DNA from: Pelargonium nanum
Lineage: Eukaryota > Streptophyta > Magnoliopsida > Geraniales > Geraniaceae
Direction: 5' to 3'
Length of the DNA: 22,215 bases
Assembly: GCA_036897485.1 (NCBI GenBank)
Contig: JAYMTF010001623.1
Location: 1-22,215 of the forward strand
The notes beneath the pieces were generated by a model. The model worked only from the letters and a program-made list of their open reading frames with translations. It did no database searches and was not told the origin of the DNA. Position numbers and translations under genes: made by a program. Within the stretch, counting starts at the first letter, position 1, and every line of letters begins with the position of its first letter. Shown piece by piece: positions 1 to 10,707 of the stretch.

Positions 1-348
1 ATGGTAGAATACTCTAAATAGTACATCTTAGCCATTGATCGTGTTGATGTACTTTTAATCTTAGTTATCCATTTTGTTAGACCACTAGTATAAATAGGTG
101 AGAACTTCATTTATCCAAGTCATCCCTTAGTCTGTGTAAAAATTAAATCGATTTCAATTGCAAAAAAATTATAAAAGTCTAATAATTTTCGGTATAATTT
201 TCGTTAAATTATAAAAAGTAAAACTTGAAATTCATTTCAGTTGCAGAAGAAATTAACAGAATCTTTTAGAAGTGCAGTAAAATTATGAAAATATGATCCA
301 CATATGAGTAAAAATAAATTATATCCAAAACCTATAATATAGAGAAAA
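1..348. other. AT-rich intergenic DNA, no gene seen
   Basis: Very AT-rich sequence with stop codons in all frames. I see no coding signal, RNA gene or recognisable repeat before the TC dinucleotide at 349 that may start a Helitron. Confidence 0.6.
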
Positions 349-1261
349 TCTAATATATATATTATATAAGAAATACATAAGCTCATTGTACGACATGTGT
401 CACTCTATTTGTGTGACATGTGTCAATTATATTATTATACATTTATTTATTTATATTTTTGAATTAATTTACTAAATATTATTATCTCAAAACTTTTGTT
501 TGATATATTTAAATCTAATCTAATTTTCAAATAATGATAGCCTAAAATTTAATATTAATATCTAGATTATTTCAAAAAAAATATTTAGTAATATCTAGAT
601 TTGGGTTAAAATATAAATATTATATTTGAAAAAACAGATATTTTTTTATTTAACTAAATGTATTTTAAAAGCATGTTCTGATATATGTTAAGTTTTGATT
701 AATGTTTTTTTTTTCATTTATCTAAATCTAATTTCAAAATCTAATAATCCAAAATAATAAAATTTAAATAGTGATTCATCTTCTTCTCTGTCATTTTGAT
801 CTGGTTCCACAAAAGGTCACCATAAAAAGTTGTTACATTTATCTACTTTCATAGAACTTGCATTAAGAAGGTACAATTCAAGTTTATTTTTTTCTTCTTT
901 AGTTCCTTCTAAATTTCACTAAATTATACATTGCATTACTCACTTATTTTAGAGTATTATTTTTTTTTACCATATTTTTTGTGTGGTTTTAAAGTTATTT
1001 TAAAAAAATGTAAATAAAAATATCAGTTATGATGTAATTTCAATTATTTTTCAGAAAACATTAAAGAACGAAGAAGAAAAAACATAATATTTATGTTAAT
1101 TATTCAGTAACATAAATTAGTGTAGGCATTATATGAATTAAGTGATTTAGTTGAATAAAAGAAGTCATAATATTAAGCAAAACAACGGCATTGTAAAAAT
1201 GAAATTTAAAACATAAAATTTAAGAAACAAAATCCGAGCATAGCTGAGTCGTAAAACTAGT
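349..1261 (+). mobile_element. putative non-autonomous Helitron
   Basis: The stretch begins with TC directly after an A (348) and ends with CTAGT (1257-1261) directly before a T (1262). That is the A|TC...CTRRT|T arrangement expected of plant Helitrons, which insert between A and T without target duplication. About 6 bases upstream of the CTAGT is a short imperfect hairpin around AGC-ATA-GCT (1233-1251), where Helitrons carry a terminal hairpin. The 11-mer GACATGTGTCA occurs twice near the 5' end (392-402 and 415-425), next to TA-rich DNA. The 913 bp contain no coding region, so any transposition would depend on another element. The hairpin is weak and the end motifs are short, so this is a pattern-based call only. 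Confidence 0.4.
392..425. repeat. short direct repeat of GACATGTGTCA
   Basis: Two identical 11-mers at 392-402 and 415-425. Each is nearly palindromic (TGACA-TG-TGTCA in the second copy). They lie near the 5' end of the putative Helitron and may belong to its subterminal region. Confidence 0.55.
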
Positions 1262-1700
1262 TAGTAACTATAAACCAAAACATAGTTCATAATATAATTA
1301 CAATTCCTTAAAGTACACATGTAATGGTAAAGAGATGAAACACGAAATGGGGTGTGCATGGGTCTATAACATGAAAAAATAAAGACCGGAGACCAGACAT
1401 AATATTATTGGTCTAAGGACAGGACCGAACCCGAACCAAATGGACCGAAAATGTGGAGAGAAAAAAAGTAATTTCTTACTGTTAGAGTTCCAAAGAATCT
1501 AAAATGGAAGACTACATAAATTCATCAATTTACATATTGTAATCTTAAAACTCAAAAAAGAGAAGAACACAAAATGTATCTCTGCAAATTCAAATCAATT
1601 CCACTTATGCTTTCATGTTGATGAGTTCACAATTCATGTGCTTCTTCTTTGGTATTATAATGTCAAGAATAAACTGAAAGTGATTTAGTGGTTATGAAAT

Positions 1701-1744
1701 TAATCAGACCAAGAATTAGGTTTGACTTAATCAGACCAAGAATT
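1701..1744. repeat. 17-bp direct repeat inside the outer hAT element
   Basis: TAATCAGACCAAGAATT occurs at 1701-1717 and again at 1728-1744, separated by 10 bp. It lies within the hAT-like element and is probably an internal duplication of it. Confidence 0.7.
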
Positions 1745-1955
1745 GGGCGCAAAGAAAAAGAACTACACATAAGTGGGTTGGTCGGTCTGGTCAGTCTTTG
1801 TTTTTTTTTTTTTCCGGGTTTAGAATGGACCGGATTGAGAGTTTGTAAATATTTTGGACCGAGAACCAGACCGTGTATGTCCGGTCTGGGTTTGGTCTGG
1901 ACCGATCCGCCCGGTTTTGGTCTATTTTTCCGGTATGGACCCAATTATGCACACC

Positions 1956-2141
1956 CAGTGGCGGACCCACGTGGTGTGTTGTGGGGTCAGATGACCCCAC
2001 ACTATGGAGAAAAAATAATAATTTTTAATTATGTTTGGTTAAGAAAAAATATATATTAACATAGTTGACTCCACATTTTAAAGTAATTACACTAACAAAT
2101 TTTTTTTACACCATATTTTAAAATTTCTGGGTCCGCCTCTG
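1956..2141. mobile_element. nested hAT MITE with 8-bp target duplication
   Basis: The terminal inverted repeats are 14 bp, CAGTGGCGGACCCA at 1956-1969 and TGGGTCCGCCTCTG at 2128-2141 (one mismatch when inverted). The element is 186 bp and is flanked by a perfect 8-bp duplication TGCACACC at 1948-1955 and 2142-2149. CAG-starting ends with an 8-bp duplication fit the hAT superfamily. The target is the right terminal repeat of the outer hAT-like element, so this copy inserted later. Near the left end is a 22-bp interrupted palindrome, TGTGGGGTCA-GA-TGACCCCACA (1980-2001). There is no coding capacity. Confidence 0.75.
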
Positions 2142-2152
2142 TGCACACCCCT

Positions 2153-2541
2153 AGTTGGAATAGCTGGAAAAGCTTTTCTTTTCTTCTGTGATGAATGAGG
2201 TAGACATGAGAGAGAGGAAGCAGATGAGTGCTCATAAATGGCTTCGGAGAGGAAACAGATGCAACTCTTTGAAACCAGCCTTTTAGTCCAACTATATCAA
2301 TTTCAACAGAACGTTGGGACAAAACAAATCTGGTAAAGCATAGCAAACTTTATTGAAATTATAGGTCAGAATAAAAATCATTGTAAGTTATTTTATGTCA
2401 ATCCAAATTCGGTCATCAAGAGGGCATAAAAATCATTGTAAGTTTTTTTATCCATTTGGATGGAAGCAATTTGATAAAAAGAAAATAGTTACTGAAAGAT
2501 CTTGTGGATCTAGGCCGCCTGGTTAAATCAGTACCTTATGT
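2153..2541. other. intergenic, unrecognised, with a 19-bp direct repeat
   Basis: No gene is recognised. The only clear structure is ATAAAAATCATTGTAAGTT present at 2371-2389 and 2426-2444, a 55-bp offset, which looks like a partial local duplication. Confidence 0.5.
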
Positions 2542-2804
2542 TGAAACTATCGTGGTCTCGGTGATTTATAGACAATTCGCATTCTTTGGGTCTTGATTGC
2601 GACACGTAAGTCGAAGTTTATTTTTCTAATGGGAACAAAGACGTGTATTTTCGAGTTGGAAATGTTACAAATGCAATTGAATATAGTTTGTTGTTTTGCG
2701 TATGACAATGTGGATCAGAGTGGAGGCTTAGCATTATTTTGGAAGGATCCGGGGAGTGTGAGCCTGATTAGGCGGTCCAATTTCTGTATTCATGTGATTG
2801 TCGG
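2542..2804 (+). pseudogene. LINE ORF2 endonuclease fragment (decayed)
   Basis: In the frame starting at 2542 the translation follows the start of plant non-LTR retrotransposon ORF2, an APE-like endonuclease. It has NYRGLGD (family WNCRGLGN), then TIRILWVLIATRKSKFIFL, then MGTK (family METK) and later DQSGGLALFWK (family GRSGGLALLWK). The position of the leading Trp is a TGA stop (2542-2544), a second stop follows GLGD L, and the catalytic Glu of the METK motif has become Gly. Recognisable similarity ends near 2804, and the rest of ORF2, including reverse transcriptase, is absent. In life such an endonuclease nicks target DNA for retrotransposition; this copy cannot work. Confidence 0.7.
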
Positions 2805-4230
2805 CGCGTGTTCTGCAAGTGTACCGATCGCGCCACATAATAAAGAAACTCTTGAAGAATTCCGGGTTGTTGAACCTCAGAGAATAGGGCTAGATTATGT
2901 GGTGAAACAATAATTGAACTCAAGAACGCTTATAAAATATAAAAAAACGCAATGAAAAAATGAATTGTGTAGTGTGTGATAAACATGTAAAGTAATGACA
3001 TATGCAATAATCAAGTGTAATGCCACAAATGCAATGTAGATGCTAAAAGATGAGATACAAAAGTGGTATGGATTGATCATTCTGGAACTAGTGATTGTGG
3101 AGAATTAATCAAGTTTAAGTGTAGATGCTAACTCACTCAAAGTGGTGTGACACAAGCTTGTCACCCACAAGGTCACGCACTTGAATCGACATTCTTGGGG
3201 TTAAGTCGCTATGCCTGAAGAAGATTCAATGCTCAACAATACAAACTTATAAGCTATAGGAATTGATGGAAGCCCTAGAGCATTATTTCAATCTCTAGAC
3301 CTTGAAAACTTGAGATTTTAATATGTGATTCCAAGATTTGTTTCCAAACACTTGCAAAATCATGAAAAAGTTGGACCCACGCCCATGCATATGCACCACG
3401 GTCACGACAAGTCATTCACAAGTCTTTTACTCATCGAATCAAGCCTAAGGCAAAGAAAGATGGAACACGTGTATGAAATTTTATTCACTCATTCACCGTG
3501 TCAAGTCCGACTCATTAAAACACATCTGGTGCTGAAAAGAAGGGTTCAAGGAAGTGCCCCACGACCTATGCCTGTGGAGGCGTCCTATAGCACCACCATC
3601 CCTGCGTCTACTCATTGAGTTGAGTTAGAGGATAAGACATCGTTCCACTTCCGTGGAGGTGGATTCACATCCTCTTGCACATGAGTTCCTAATCCTTTCA
3701 TGTGCTCGTGAAATTTTCGTTCATTTTTAATTTTTAGAGAGAATTTGAGACAACTCCAAAGTCTAATTCGAGCCTTGTTTTGTGTGAAGGTCATAATTAT
3801 ATGTTCACTTCTAATTACACACTTGTTTTGTAATTTCTTCTAGTCTTCTTGAGTTCCATTTTCTACTCTACCCATGAATTTGAATTACTAGTAAAACTTT
3901 CAGCACTTGCGACGCAACATCTCTAGTTCTTGGCACTAGTTGTTCACCTTCTGTGCGTACCATCTCTCTTGTCACTTGTTCCTCCTCTGAAATTTCTATC
4001 TCGTCAATATTAGCCCCCAAAGCTCCTTATATTTTCTTCTTGTTTTCTTTGTTTTTTTGGACTAACTTTTTTCACACAAATCTTGATCAACCTTTCATCT
4101 TGATCATTATTGTTGTCATTGTCATCTCCACTATCATCTTCATCATAGTTATACCCAACTTCCTCAACGATAAACTAAACATTAACCCTTAAACCAGTTA
4201 CACCCCCTAACAGGGGTTCAAACTTCGGAA
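2805..4230. other. intergenic, no recognisable gene
   Basis: About 1.4 kb without a supportable gene. Open stretches here are short and unlike any family I know. One minus-strand open stretch (4177 to 4010, about 55 codons) has an acidic Asp/Asn run followed by a Lys-rich run, but it starts after an in-frame stop and has no clear context. The interrupted palindrome ACCCCCTAACAGGGGT lies near 4202-4217. Confidence 0.45.
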
Positions 4231-4707
4231 CTAGATTAGAACGAAATAAAGTACAATAACTAAATCAAAACAGATACTACAAAGATTATTTTAGAAAATT
4301 CTCCCAACTGCATCAAGCATGCAAAATGTCCAGTTCAAGATGGAAAACACTAACAAGTAAACGCTGTTATATAAAAGTTGATTCTTTCACCTATAGTAAT
4401 GGCATAATTAATTTTGCACCTAGAAAAATATATCATGCTGTGAAAGGAAAAGGAAATTATCATAGAAAATTGAGGCCAAAACAGACCGAAGTAGCAAAAA
4501 GTACAACTCAACTCAAGATCACATGAGATGAGACCCTGTGAGTGTTCCCTAGTGAAGAAATAAATGGGAAATTAAAAAGTACATGATCATGTGTTTTATC
4601 CCTCTCCCAGTGATGAAACTCCAAAAAAAAAACCTTGAGTAATATACAACTCAATTTAAAGGGGAAAATATGGGAAATTCTTCTGCGGAATGCTCTAGAA
4701 AGTTTTG
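4231..4707 (-). other. downstream region and probable 3' UTR of eIFiso4G
   Basis: This lies directly beyond the eIFiso4G stop codon on the minus strand and must include its 3' untranslated region. No unambiguous polyadenylation signal can be chosen by eye, so the transcript end is not fixed. No other gene is seen here. Confidence 0.45.
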
Positions 4708-7700
4708 TCAACCTAATAGACTCTCGCACGCTTGAATTGCAACTCCCTGCGCCGTCACAACTCCTTCCCCCGAAGGGGTAGATTTTATGATCCTCGTGGC
4801 AGCACCAAAAATAGCTGCTCGGAAGTCCTCATCTTCAATCTTCTCAAGAATATCCTTCACAACTTTGAAGTCTGAAGCATCTGCCAGAATCAACCTCCCA
4901 AGAAGTTCACCGAAACTATTTGGTGCTTTGGGCGTATCAATGCCAATATCATCCAACTCCGAGCCATACAAAAGACACCCAGTTGATATGTCAATAGGTG
5001 TCAACATATTCTTGTTGAGCAACGACACCAGAAGCTTTGCAACAGGTTCAATACGCGGTGGGCTCTTATCCAGTGCAAGGAAAATGGCTTCTCTAACAAC
5101 CAGATGGTGATAAGCTGGTGCTTTCAGTTCTTCGACACACTGCAGTGCTTCATCAACAAGCAAGATACTGAAATACTCCTCAAGAAGAGAGGCAATTTTC
5201 CTTTCAAGATCAGGAGTAAGTGATTTTGGCGCGGGGGCTGAAGACCTCTCAGCGTTGGAAATTATTGGTGCGGCAGGAGCAGTGACCTTGGGAATTTGTG
5301 GAACAGGTTCCAGTGCTGAAACCAAATTGGAAGGTCGGGCTGGAGCACCGCCAGCACCTTGCAATAAGGCACTTCTCCCAGGTATTACACCACCGCTGCC
5401 TTGAGGCAAAAATTTAGAATTTAGAGAAGGTGATTTTCCCATTGAAGGAGACTGAACTCGGCCGCTTGCGTACTGGTTAGCCCCAGATCCATTACCCCTT
5501 GGCATTGAACGGGATCGAGGGACCTCCCAATTGTCAGAATCAAGCTCAGGCATTCCAGTCATCTTCCTAGTCCCAGGCATTCCAGGCATCATGCCCCCAG
5601 CACCAGGTCTTGTGATGGGAAGACCCCCAGGACCCATAACACCAAGTGCACCTGGGTTACGGCCATTTCTCATCATTGCAGTTGCACCTGGACGCAACCC
5701 TAGATTCTTCTCTGCTTCAGAATGGATCTCATTGATAGTCTTGGCTTTCATCTGCCAAAGAAGAGATGCAATAAATTAATAAAGTTAGATACAACTCTAC
5801 TTTTAATCAATTTATCCCCTGCCACATAAAACCAGTAGAGTATATATGAAGTTCAACAAACAAAATGTACTATCATAATAAAAAAAAACATATAACATGT
5901 GAAACACACTCAACACCTTGCCCCATTTTCTCTATATTCATAATGGATTATACACTGCTCAATTTTTGGGCTACATATCACACACATTAAGCTTCCACTC
6001 TAAAATATCACTTTTGGAGTTAGAAGAACTCCTCTTCCTCTTCTTAAAAGATGATGTCTTCTTTTCGGCCAATTCATTGTTCAAATGTCAGCTATACTCC
6101 TCTTTTCTTAATTTAGATGAAAATATATTGACATGAATATGCAAATTTAAATCCAAAAATGATTCAAAAAATATTTGTCTATAGGTTATTCTAGAAGATG
6201 TTCTAGTTTTTATATAATGCATTTCTGTTCTTTTTACTCTTCAATATTCTTTCCCTCTTGTGCATGCTGGTCATTAATCCTTTCTTATTGCATCTTGATT
6301 GATTAGACTAAAAATTTGGTGGTTACGCTTTCAATCAAAACCTAATCCAAAAGAAACAATAAGCATAAACATACTGTTCACTAACATATTTCACCATAAT
6401 GTATGCCAATTTTCACATCATAATGACAATTGGCATGCTACATCTTGCCAGAAGAATTATATCTATTATCATATGTCCCCTACATTATAAACCAAGTTTT
6501 AAAGAATTACTATATCCCTGTATTATCTCAAACCATAAGCATTCCCATATTCCTGCTTCAATAACCTACAAGTGGAAAAGAAAACTAACCTCTTCCCGTC
6601 TAGGGACCCAGTTGTTAGCCCGTGTATCAAGAACATCGCGGACCATGAACCTCATCCTCGGTTCAAGTTGGGGGTTTGAGGTCAGTTCCTTCAGCCTGCT
6701 GAAATATAAATCATTAATTCGCCGAGATTTTGGACTCTCGTCCAGCTGCTTACCAATAGTTCTAAAAAACTGACATATTGCCTCGACATTCTCCTCAGCA
6801 GGGCAGGTTTTACCATCTCCCAAAAGCTCCTAATACATGAAAGAGAAGTTAGTCAACAATCCAAGGTAATTTGTCAGTTAATAACACATAAAGCAAAATG
6901 ATTGAATTCCCAAAAATACCTGAACAATATGGTGCACAATCTTCTCAGGCACCATCTTCTGCTTCAAAAGCTCACCAATAAGCCGTATGTTTCCCAGAGT
7001 TCGCAACTTAACCATTCTTTCCTTATCCTTGCGTTCCATCTCTTGATCAGGGGCAGTCATCTGCCTTATTTCTGCCCTCAGGTTGTCAGCACCTTCAAAT
7101 GCCTCCTGGCATATATTCAGGAGGATTCGCTTAAAGCTGATTTCCTTCCCCCCAGGCTCATCAGATGGGAATGGGGGAAGTTTCTCGTTAAGATCAGAGC
7201 ACAGAAGCGCATACATTGGACAAAATGTGGGCTCCAAGACAGCCTTATCAAATATCAATGATATAACACCCTAAAAGAACAGACAACACAAATCCTTCAG
7301 CAATAATAAAAGACTATTACAGAAGTCAGCATTCAATTAGCAATAAGTGGTTGGTTACCTTCAGAATTTCTGGGGTCGTAATTCCTGAGTCAATCAGCTG
7401 ACCTTTAAGAAGATCAAACTTCTCTGGGGTCAATTTATTTAGTATACTGCACAAAGAAAACAAATTTCATCAGGATATAGCCACTTAACACTTCTAGTAG
7501 TTTCCCATCAGAAAAAAAAGTAAACAACCCATCGTGCTTGTGTATTTTAAACAACTTTATAATGCATTATAGATAACGGATGCATACCCTTTCACAGTTT
7601 TCAATACACGATCCTTCTCAGAGAGAGTTCCTCTTCGAGCTGACCATGGAACTTCTGCCTTGATAAGTGCAGGAGTAGGACCAACCTGATATTTGCATTA

Positions 7701-10274
7701 AGAGAATAGGATTTAGGAATGGTATAAATAGAAGCCATACTTGCATCAACATGTCAATCACAAACAATATAAAAATTGAACATACAAAAAAACAGCAATC
7801 ACTTCTGCCATCACATCATAATAGACTTAAATTTCTTGCTCGCATCTTACAATACAAGCAAACTGAGAAAGCAATAAACACATACTAACACCTCCTCACA
7901 CATATTCTATCATTCAACATAAGTACCACATATTTAGACTATTCAATTTTCATTATGGATAAGCAAATCCCGTCTTTCACATATAGAACAAGAATGACAA
8001 TAAATGCAGACTTAGGCAAGCCCCTAACTCGATGAAATGTAATTGCACCAACTAACTAGCAACACTTGTGCCTTGGAGATCTGAATAAATAAAACAATAA
8101 AATAAAAAAAGCTTTTCAATTCCTCATCTTTTTGAACTATACACGTAAACATGATGTTTATCTCAGAATTCTAGCTTAACAGCTCGCATACATAATGGAT
8201 CCATTGTGCAGGAAATGGTAGTACAAGTAGACTTCTTTCCTTTGCACACCTATTACTACTCACTACTCAGCACCAAAAACAGTGTGGTTTGAAAGCAGAA
8301 ACTTCTCAAATAAAAAGTATGTGGAAGTTTGTAAAGGGTTTTTTGAATCTGAAACTGGAAACTAAGAGGATCCATAAACAATATGATAGCAAGGACAAGT
8401 AACATGGGGAAAAATTAGCAAATATAGTACACAAAACATCTGATGCACAGGACTCTTTGAATGCTGAGTAAATTGAAGATATTACCCCTTGGTTAGCAGA
8501 GATTTGAGTCCTTGCAAATTGAGAGTCCAAGTCCTGCGGTCTTGAATCATACCGACTTGAGAGCTCCTTATTTTCACGAATTGTGTCCCATGATCTCTCC
8601 TCTCCAGGAGAAGGTAATTGTGCAGATCGACCACGCCAGTCACGATTGTCAGGCTCAGAATAACGAGTTTGGGTTTGAGGCTGAGACTGAGGCTGAATGA
8701 ATTAAAGAAATTTATTGTCATAACTCCAGATAACTTGGAACATACAGAAAGAAAGCAATTATAACGAGCAGACCAACAACAAAAATAAAATGACTGGATC
8801 TTATAACAGATTACTGCAATAATCAATTAGTATATAAGGTAACCAATCATTCTACAAGAAAAGTATTTGGGTAACACAATATGATGTACTCACAACTGTA
8901 TCAACACGTCCCCATGTTTGATCTTCGCCAGAGAGCTCAGTCTCAATTTCTTGTTTGATTTTCAAGATATCCTCGAAGATTTGAGTAACCTATAAGAAAA
9001 TTACAATAAACCAGCGTGTCACAAGGTGTAAACATTCATTCATATCCATGACCTTCCAAGAAAACCAGTAAGAAGAGCTTATATGTGTGTGTGAATTCAT
9101 CAACTTCTAACTGAAAAATTAAATTCACATATATCTTGACAGCTGGAAAACTAGTATAGAGAGCCTTTAATAGATCAAGAGCAAAAAAAAAATATGGACA
9201 ACCACTGCTCAGTAACAAAATAAGGACCATGCATAGCCATCAAGAGCATCAGTGAGGAAAATTACCTCCTTGAGTTGCAACAGCTGGTCTCGGGTGTACC
9301 GGATACGCTCGTGACCATCAAATCGCACATCCCCAGTCTAGTTCAATATAAAAGTAGGATTAGTACACATACTACATAGATCTTTATACTTTTGACAATG
9401 AACACCCAGTTGCAAGTGTTTGGCAGATGTAGCAGTAAAGACAAAAACTAAAATCAAGCTACCCATGAAAACAAAAATGGAACTCTGTCTACTCAATATT
9501 TAAGGCAAACACACAAGCAAACTAAGTGTGTATCTATTCTATACTCCATTTAACCAGAGAAATAAAAATTCAACCAAATAACAAATTTTGAATAGCAACA
9601 GTTAACAGATTTGTAAAAGAAATCTGCAAGAACTAAAAAACTCAAAACACAATACGGCATCTTATTTTCTATTCTACTTAAGAGTTCCACATATAGTTAT
9701 TTTTCTAGAATCATCAACAAGGTATGTGAGAACGCATAGTTTTCAAATATATTTGCACAGTACCACCAAAAGAACCATAATTGGTTGGTGTCACTTGTTC
9801 ATCAAGTCTTGGGCAAGAACAAAAAAAGCAACGTGTACTTTTCATGCACTTGTTATCAAGCGTTGCAATTAAACACACACACAGAATCATCAATACTCAC
9901 CAGCCAATGAGGAGTAACACAAATCAGCAAGACAGTTAAAAATCAAAGCTTTCAAGCTGAATTCGTTATCACAATACACAAAACAACCAAAGAACAAATA
10001 ACAAAAACAGAACATATACCTCAAGCAATCAAAACCCACAACAGCAACCACGAAAAAAATTTAAAATTTACATCAAAAACCCACAGATCTATGGGTTGGG
10101 GCAGTGACCAACCTTGATTGCAGAAGAGAAACCTCCATGAGGACGCAGAGTGTGTCCGTCGAGCGAAGTAGAAGACGAGGAAGAGTCTAAGCGAGAGCCA
10201 AGGAACCTGGTTCCGCGCGGACCGCCGCCACCGCCTGGTCTCAAGCTTATCACCGTCTGATCTGCCTGCTGCAT
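4708..10274 (-). CDS. eIFiso4G: eukaryotic initiation factor iso-4G (eIFiso4G)
   Basis: Scaffold of the plant-specific cytosolic cap-binding complex eIFiso4F. It bridges eIFiso4E on the mRNA cap to eIF4A and eIF3 during translation initiation. The nine coding exons, in order, are 10113-10274, 9266-9337, 8894-8989, 8486-8692, 7588-7685, 7359-7446, 6920-7270, 6590-6829 and 4708-5751. All have GT/AG borders and join in phase to 785 residues, close to the roughly 780 of Arabidopsis eIFiso4G1. The order is a Gly-rich N-terminus ([17 protein letters not shown]), the eIF4E-binding motif YTRDQLL (residues 68-74, YxxxxL-phi), a polar linker, MIF4G (about 204-431, including DRVLKTVKG and [19 protein letters not shown]), a Gly/Met/Pro-rich linker, then MA3 (about 617-735). 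There is no C-terminal W2 domain, as is normal for the iso form. The start ATG at 10274 is chosen because the leader contains no earlier in-frame ATG and the N-terminus matches the family. The introns (about 88-840 bp) hold no other gene. Confidence 0.95.
9266..9337 (-). other. eIFiso4G coding exon 2 carrying the eIF4E-binding motif
   Basis: This 72-nt exon begins and ends in phase 0 (24 whole codons) and contains the complete YTRDQLL motif by which eIF4G proteins dock on the dorsal face of eIF4E or eIFiso4E. It is bordered by TAG| on the acceptor side and |GTAATT on the donor side. Because exons 1 and 3 are also in phase at these borders, leaving it out would keep the reading frame. Confidence 0.85.
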
Positions 10275-10412
10275 CACTTAACCTCGAGAATCAATCAACA
10301 GAGAATTGTGGAAAGCGAGGAAGAGAATCTGATAGATAGGGTTTTGAATTGGATTTTTTTGAGGTTTTTCGACAGATAGAAGCAGAGAGAGTTAGCTAGG
10401 GTTTTTGTGTGT
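10275..10412 (-). promoter_or_regulatory. probable 5' leader of eIFiso4G with two telo-boxes
   Basis: This is the sequence directly upstream of the start codon on the minus strand. It is CT-rich and contains no ATG, so it has no upstream open reading frames. AAACCCTA, the telo-box core, occurs twice (plus-strand TAGGGTTT at 10337-10344 and 10397-10404). Telo-boxes near transcription starts are known from plant ribosomal protein and translation factor genes. The transcription start itself is inferred from the TA-rich palindrome just upstream. Confidence 0.55.
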
Positions 10413-10443
10413 CTCAATCTGTGGTGCGTGAATACGTATAGAT

Positions 10444-10471
10444 ATATCTATATATATATATATATAGATAT
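10444..10471 (-). promoter_or_regulatory. TA-rich perfect palindrome, candidate TATA region of eIFiso4G
   Basis: A 28-bp perfect palindrome made of a TA run bounded by ATATCT and AGATAT. It lies about 170 bp upstream of the eIFiso4G ATG and about 30-40 bp above the telo-box leader, so it could serve as the TATA element. It is also simply a TA microsatellite, so the role is inferred from position. Confidence 0.5.
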
Positions 10472-10509
10472 GGAGGTGGAGTCGACTTCTTGGGTGCGAG
10501 CAGGTGCCG

Positions 10510-10543
10510 CAGAGAGAGAGAAGAAGGAGAAGGAGAAAGAGAG
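10510..10543. repeat. GA/GAA-rich low-complexity tract
   Basis: A run of AGAGAG and GAAGGA units. Read on the minus strand it is a CT-rich tract, common in plant core promoters and leaders (Y-patch type). It lies upstream of the TA palindrome of eIFiso4G. Confidence 0.6.
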
Positions 10544-10631
10544 GCGTAGCTGAGAGCACCCCCAAACCCTTTTTATTACTGTTACTTTCGGGGTTTTCTC
10601 TTTGTTTCCTGTTTTGTTTTGTCGTGTTTTC

Positions 10632-10639
10632 TAGGGTTT
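10632..10639 (-). promoter_or_regulatory. third telo-box (AAACCCTA)
   Basis: Plus-strand TAGGGTTT, read as AAACCCTA on the eIFiso4G strand. It is the most distal of three copies and lies about 90 bp before the site II pair. Confidence 0.45.
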
Positions 10640-10707
10640 GTTTGGATTCAGAGTTTACACTGCTCCTAACCGGTTTAGGAATTCAGTATCCATGTTGAGA
10701 TCGGAGA

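Larger units (their letters stand above)
1349..2152. mobile_element. hAT-like non-autonomous element (outer copy, interrupted)
   Basis: The left end reads GGGGTGTGCATGGGTC (1349-1364). The right end, once the inner insertion is removed, reads GACCCAATTATGCACACCCCT (1938-1955 joined to 2150-2152), an inverted copy with a 3-4 base indel. Ends of the form AGGGGTGTGCA are familiar from plant hAT elements. Both subterminal zones are crowded with GGACCG, CCGGTCTGG and GACCAAA motifs (about 1383-1450 and 1780-1940), also common in such elements. Without the inner MITE and one target duplication the element is about 610 bp. It has no transposase. No clear 8-bp flanking duplication remains, so it is probably old. 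Confidence 0.6.

Noticed and set aside
1663-2059. Overlapping open stretches of 60-120 codons on both strands
   Set aside because: They coincide with the GGACCG-rich subterminal repeats of the hAT-like element and match no protein family.
2895-3794. Open stretches of 60-97 codons on both strands
   Set aside because: No recognisable motif, no splice-consistent extension and no homology that I can see; treated as chance.
4787-5779. Plus-strand open stretches of about 80-107 codons opposite eIFiso4G
   Set aside because: They are antisense shadows of the last eIFiso4G exon, which has clear MA3 domain content.
6902-7274. Plus-strand open stretches of 63-119 codons
   Set aside because: Antisense to the MIF4G exon 6920-7270; no family resemblance.
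10504-10698. Plus-strand 64-codon open stretch starting in the GA tract
   Set aside because: Low-complexity Arg run then hydrophobic filler. It lies in the eIFiso4G upstream region and has no coding features.
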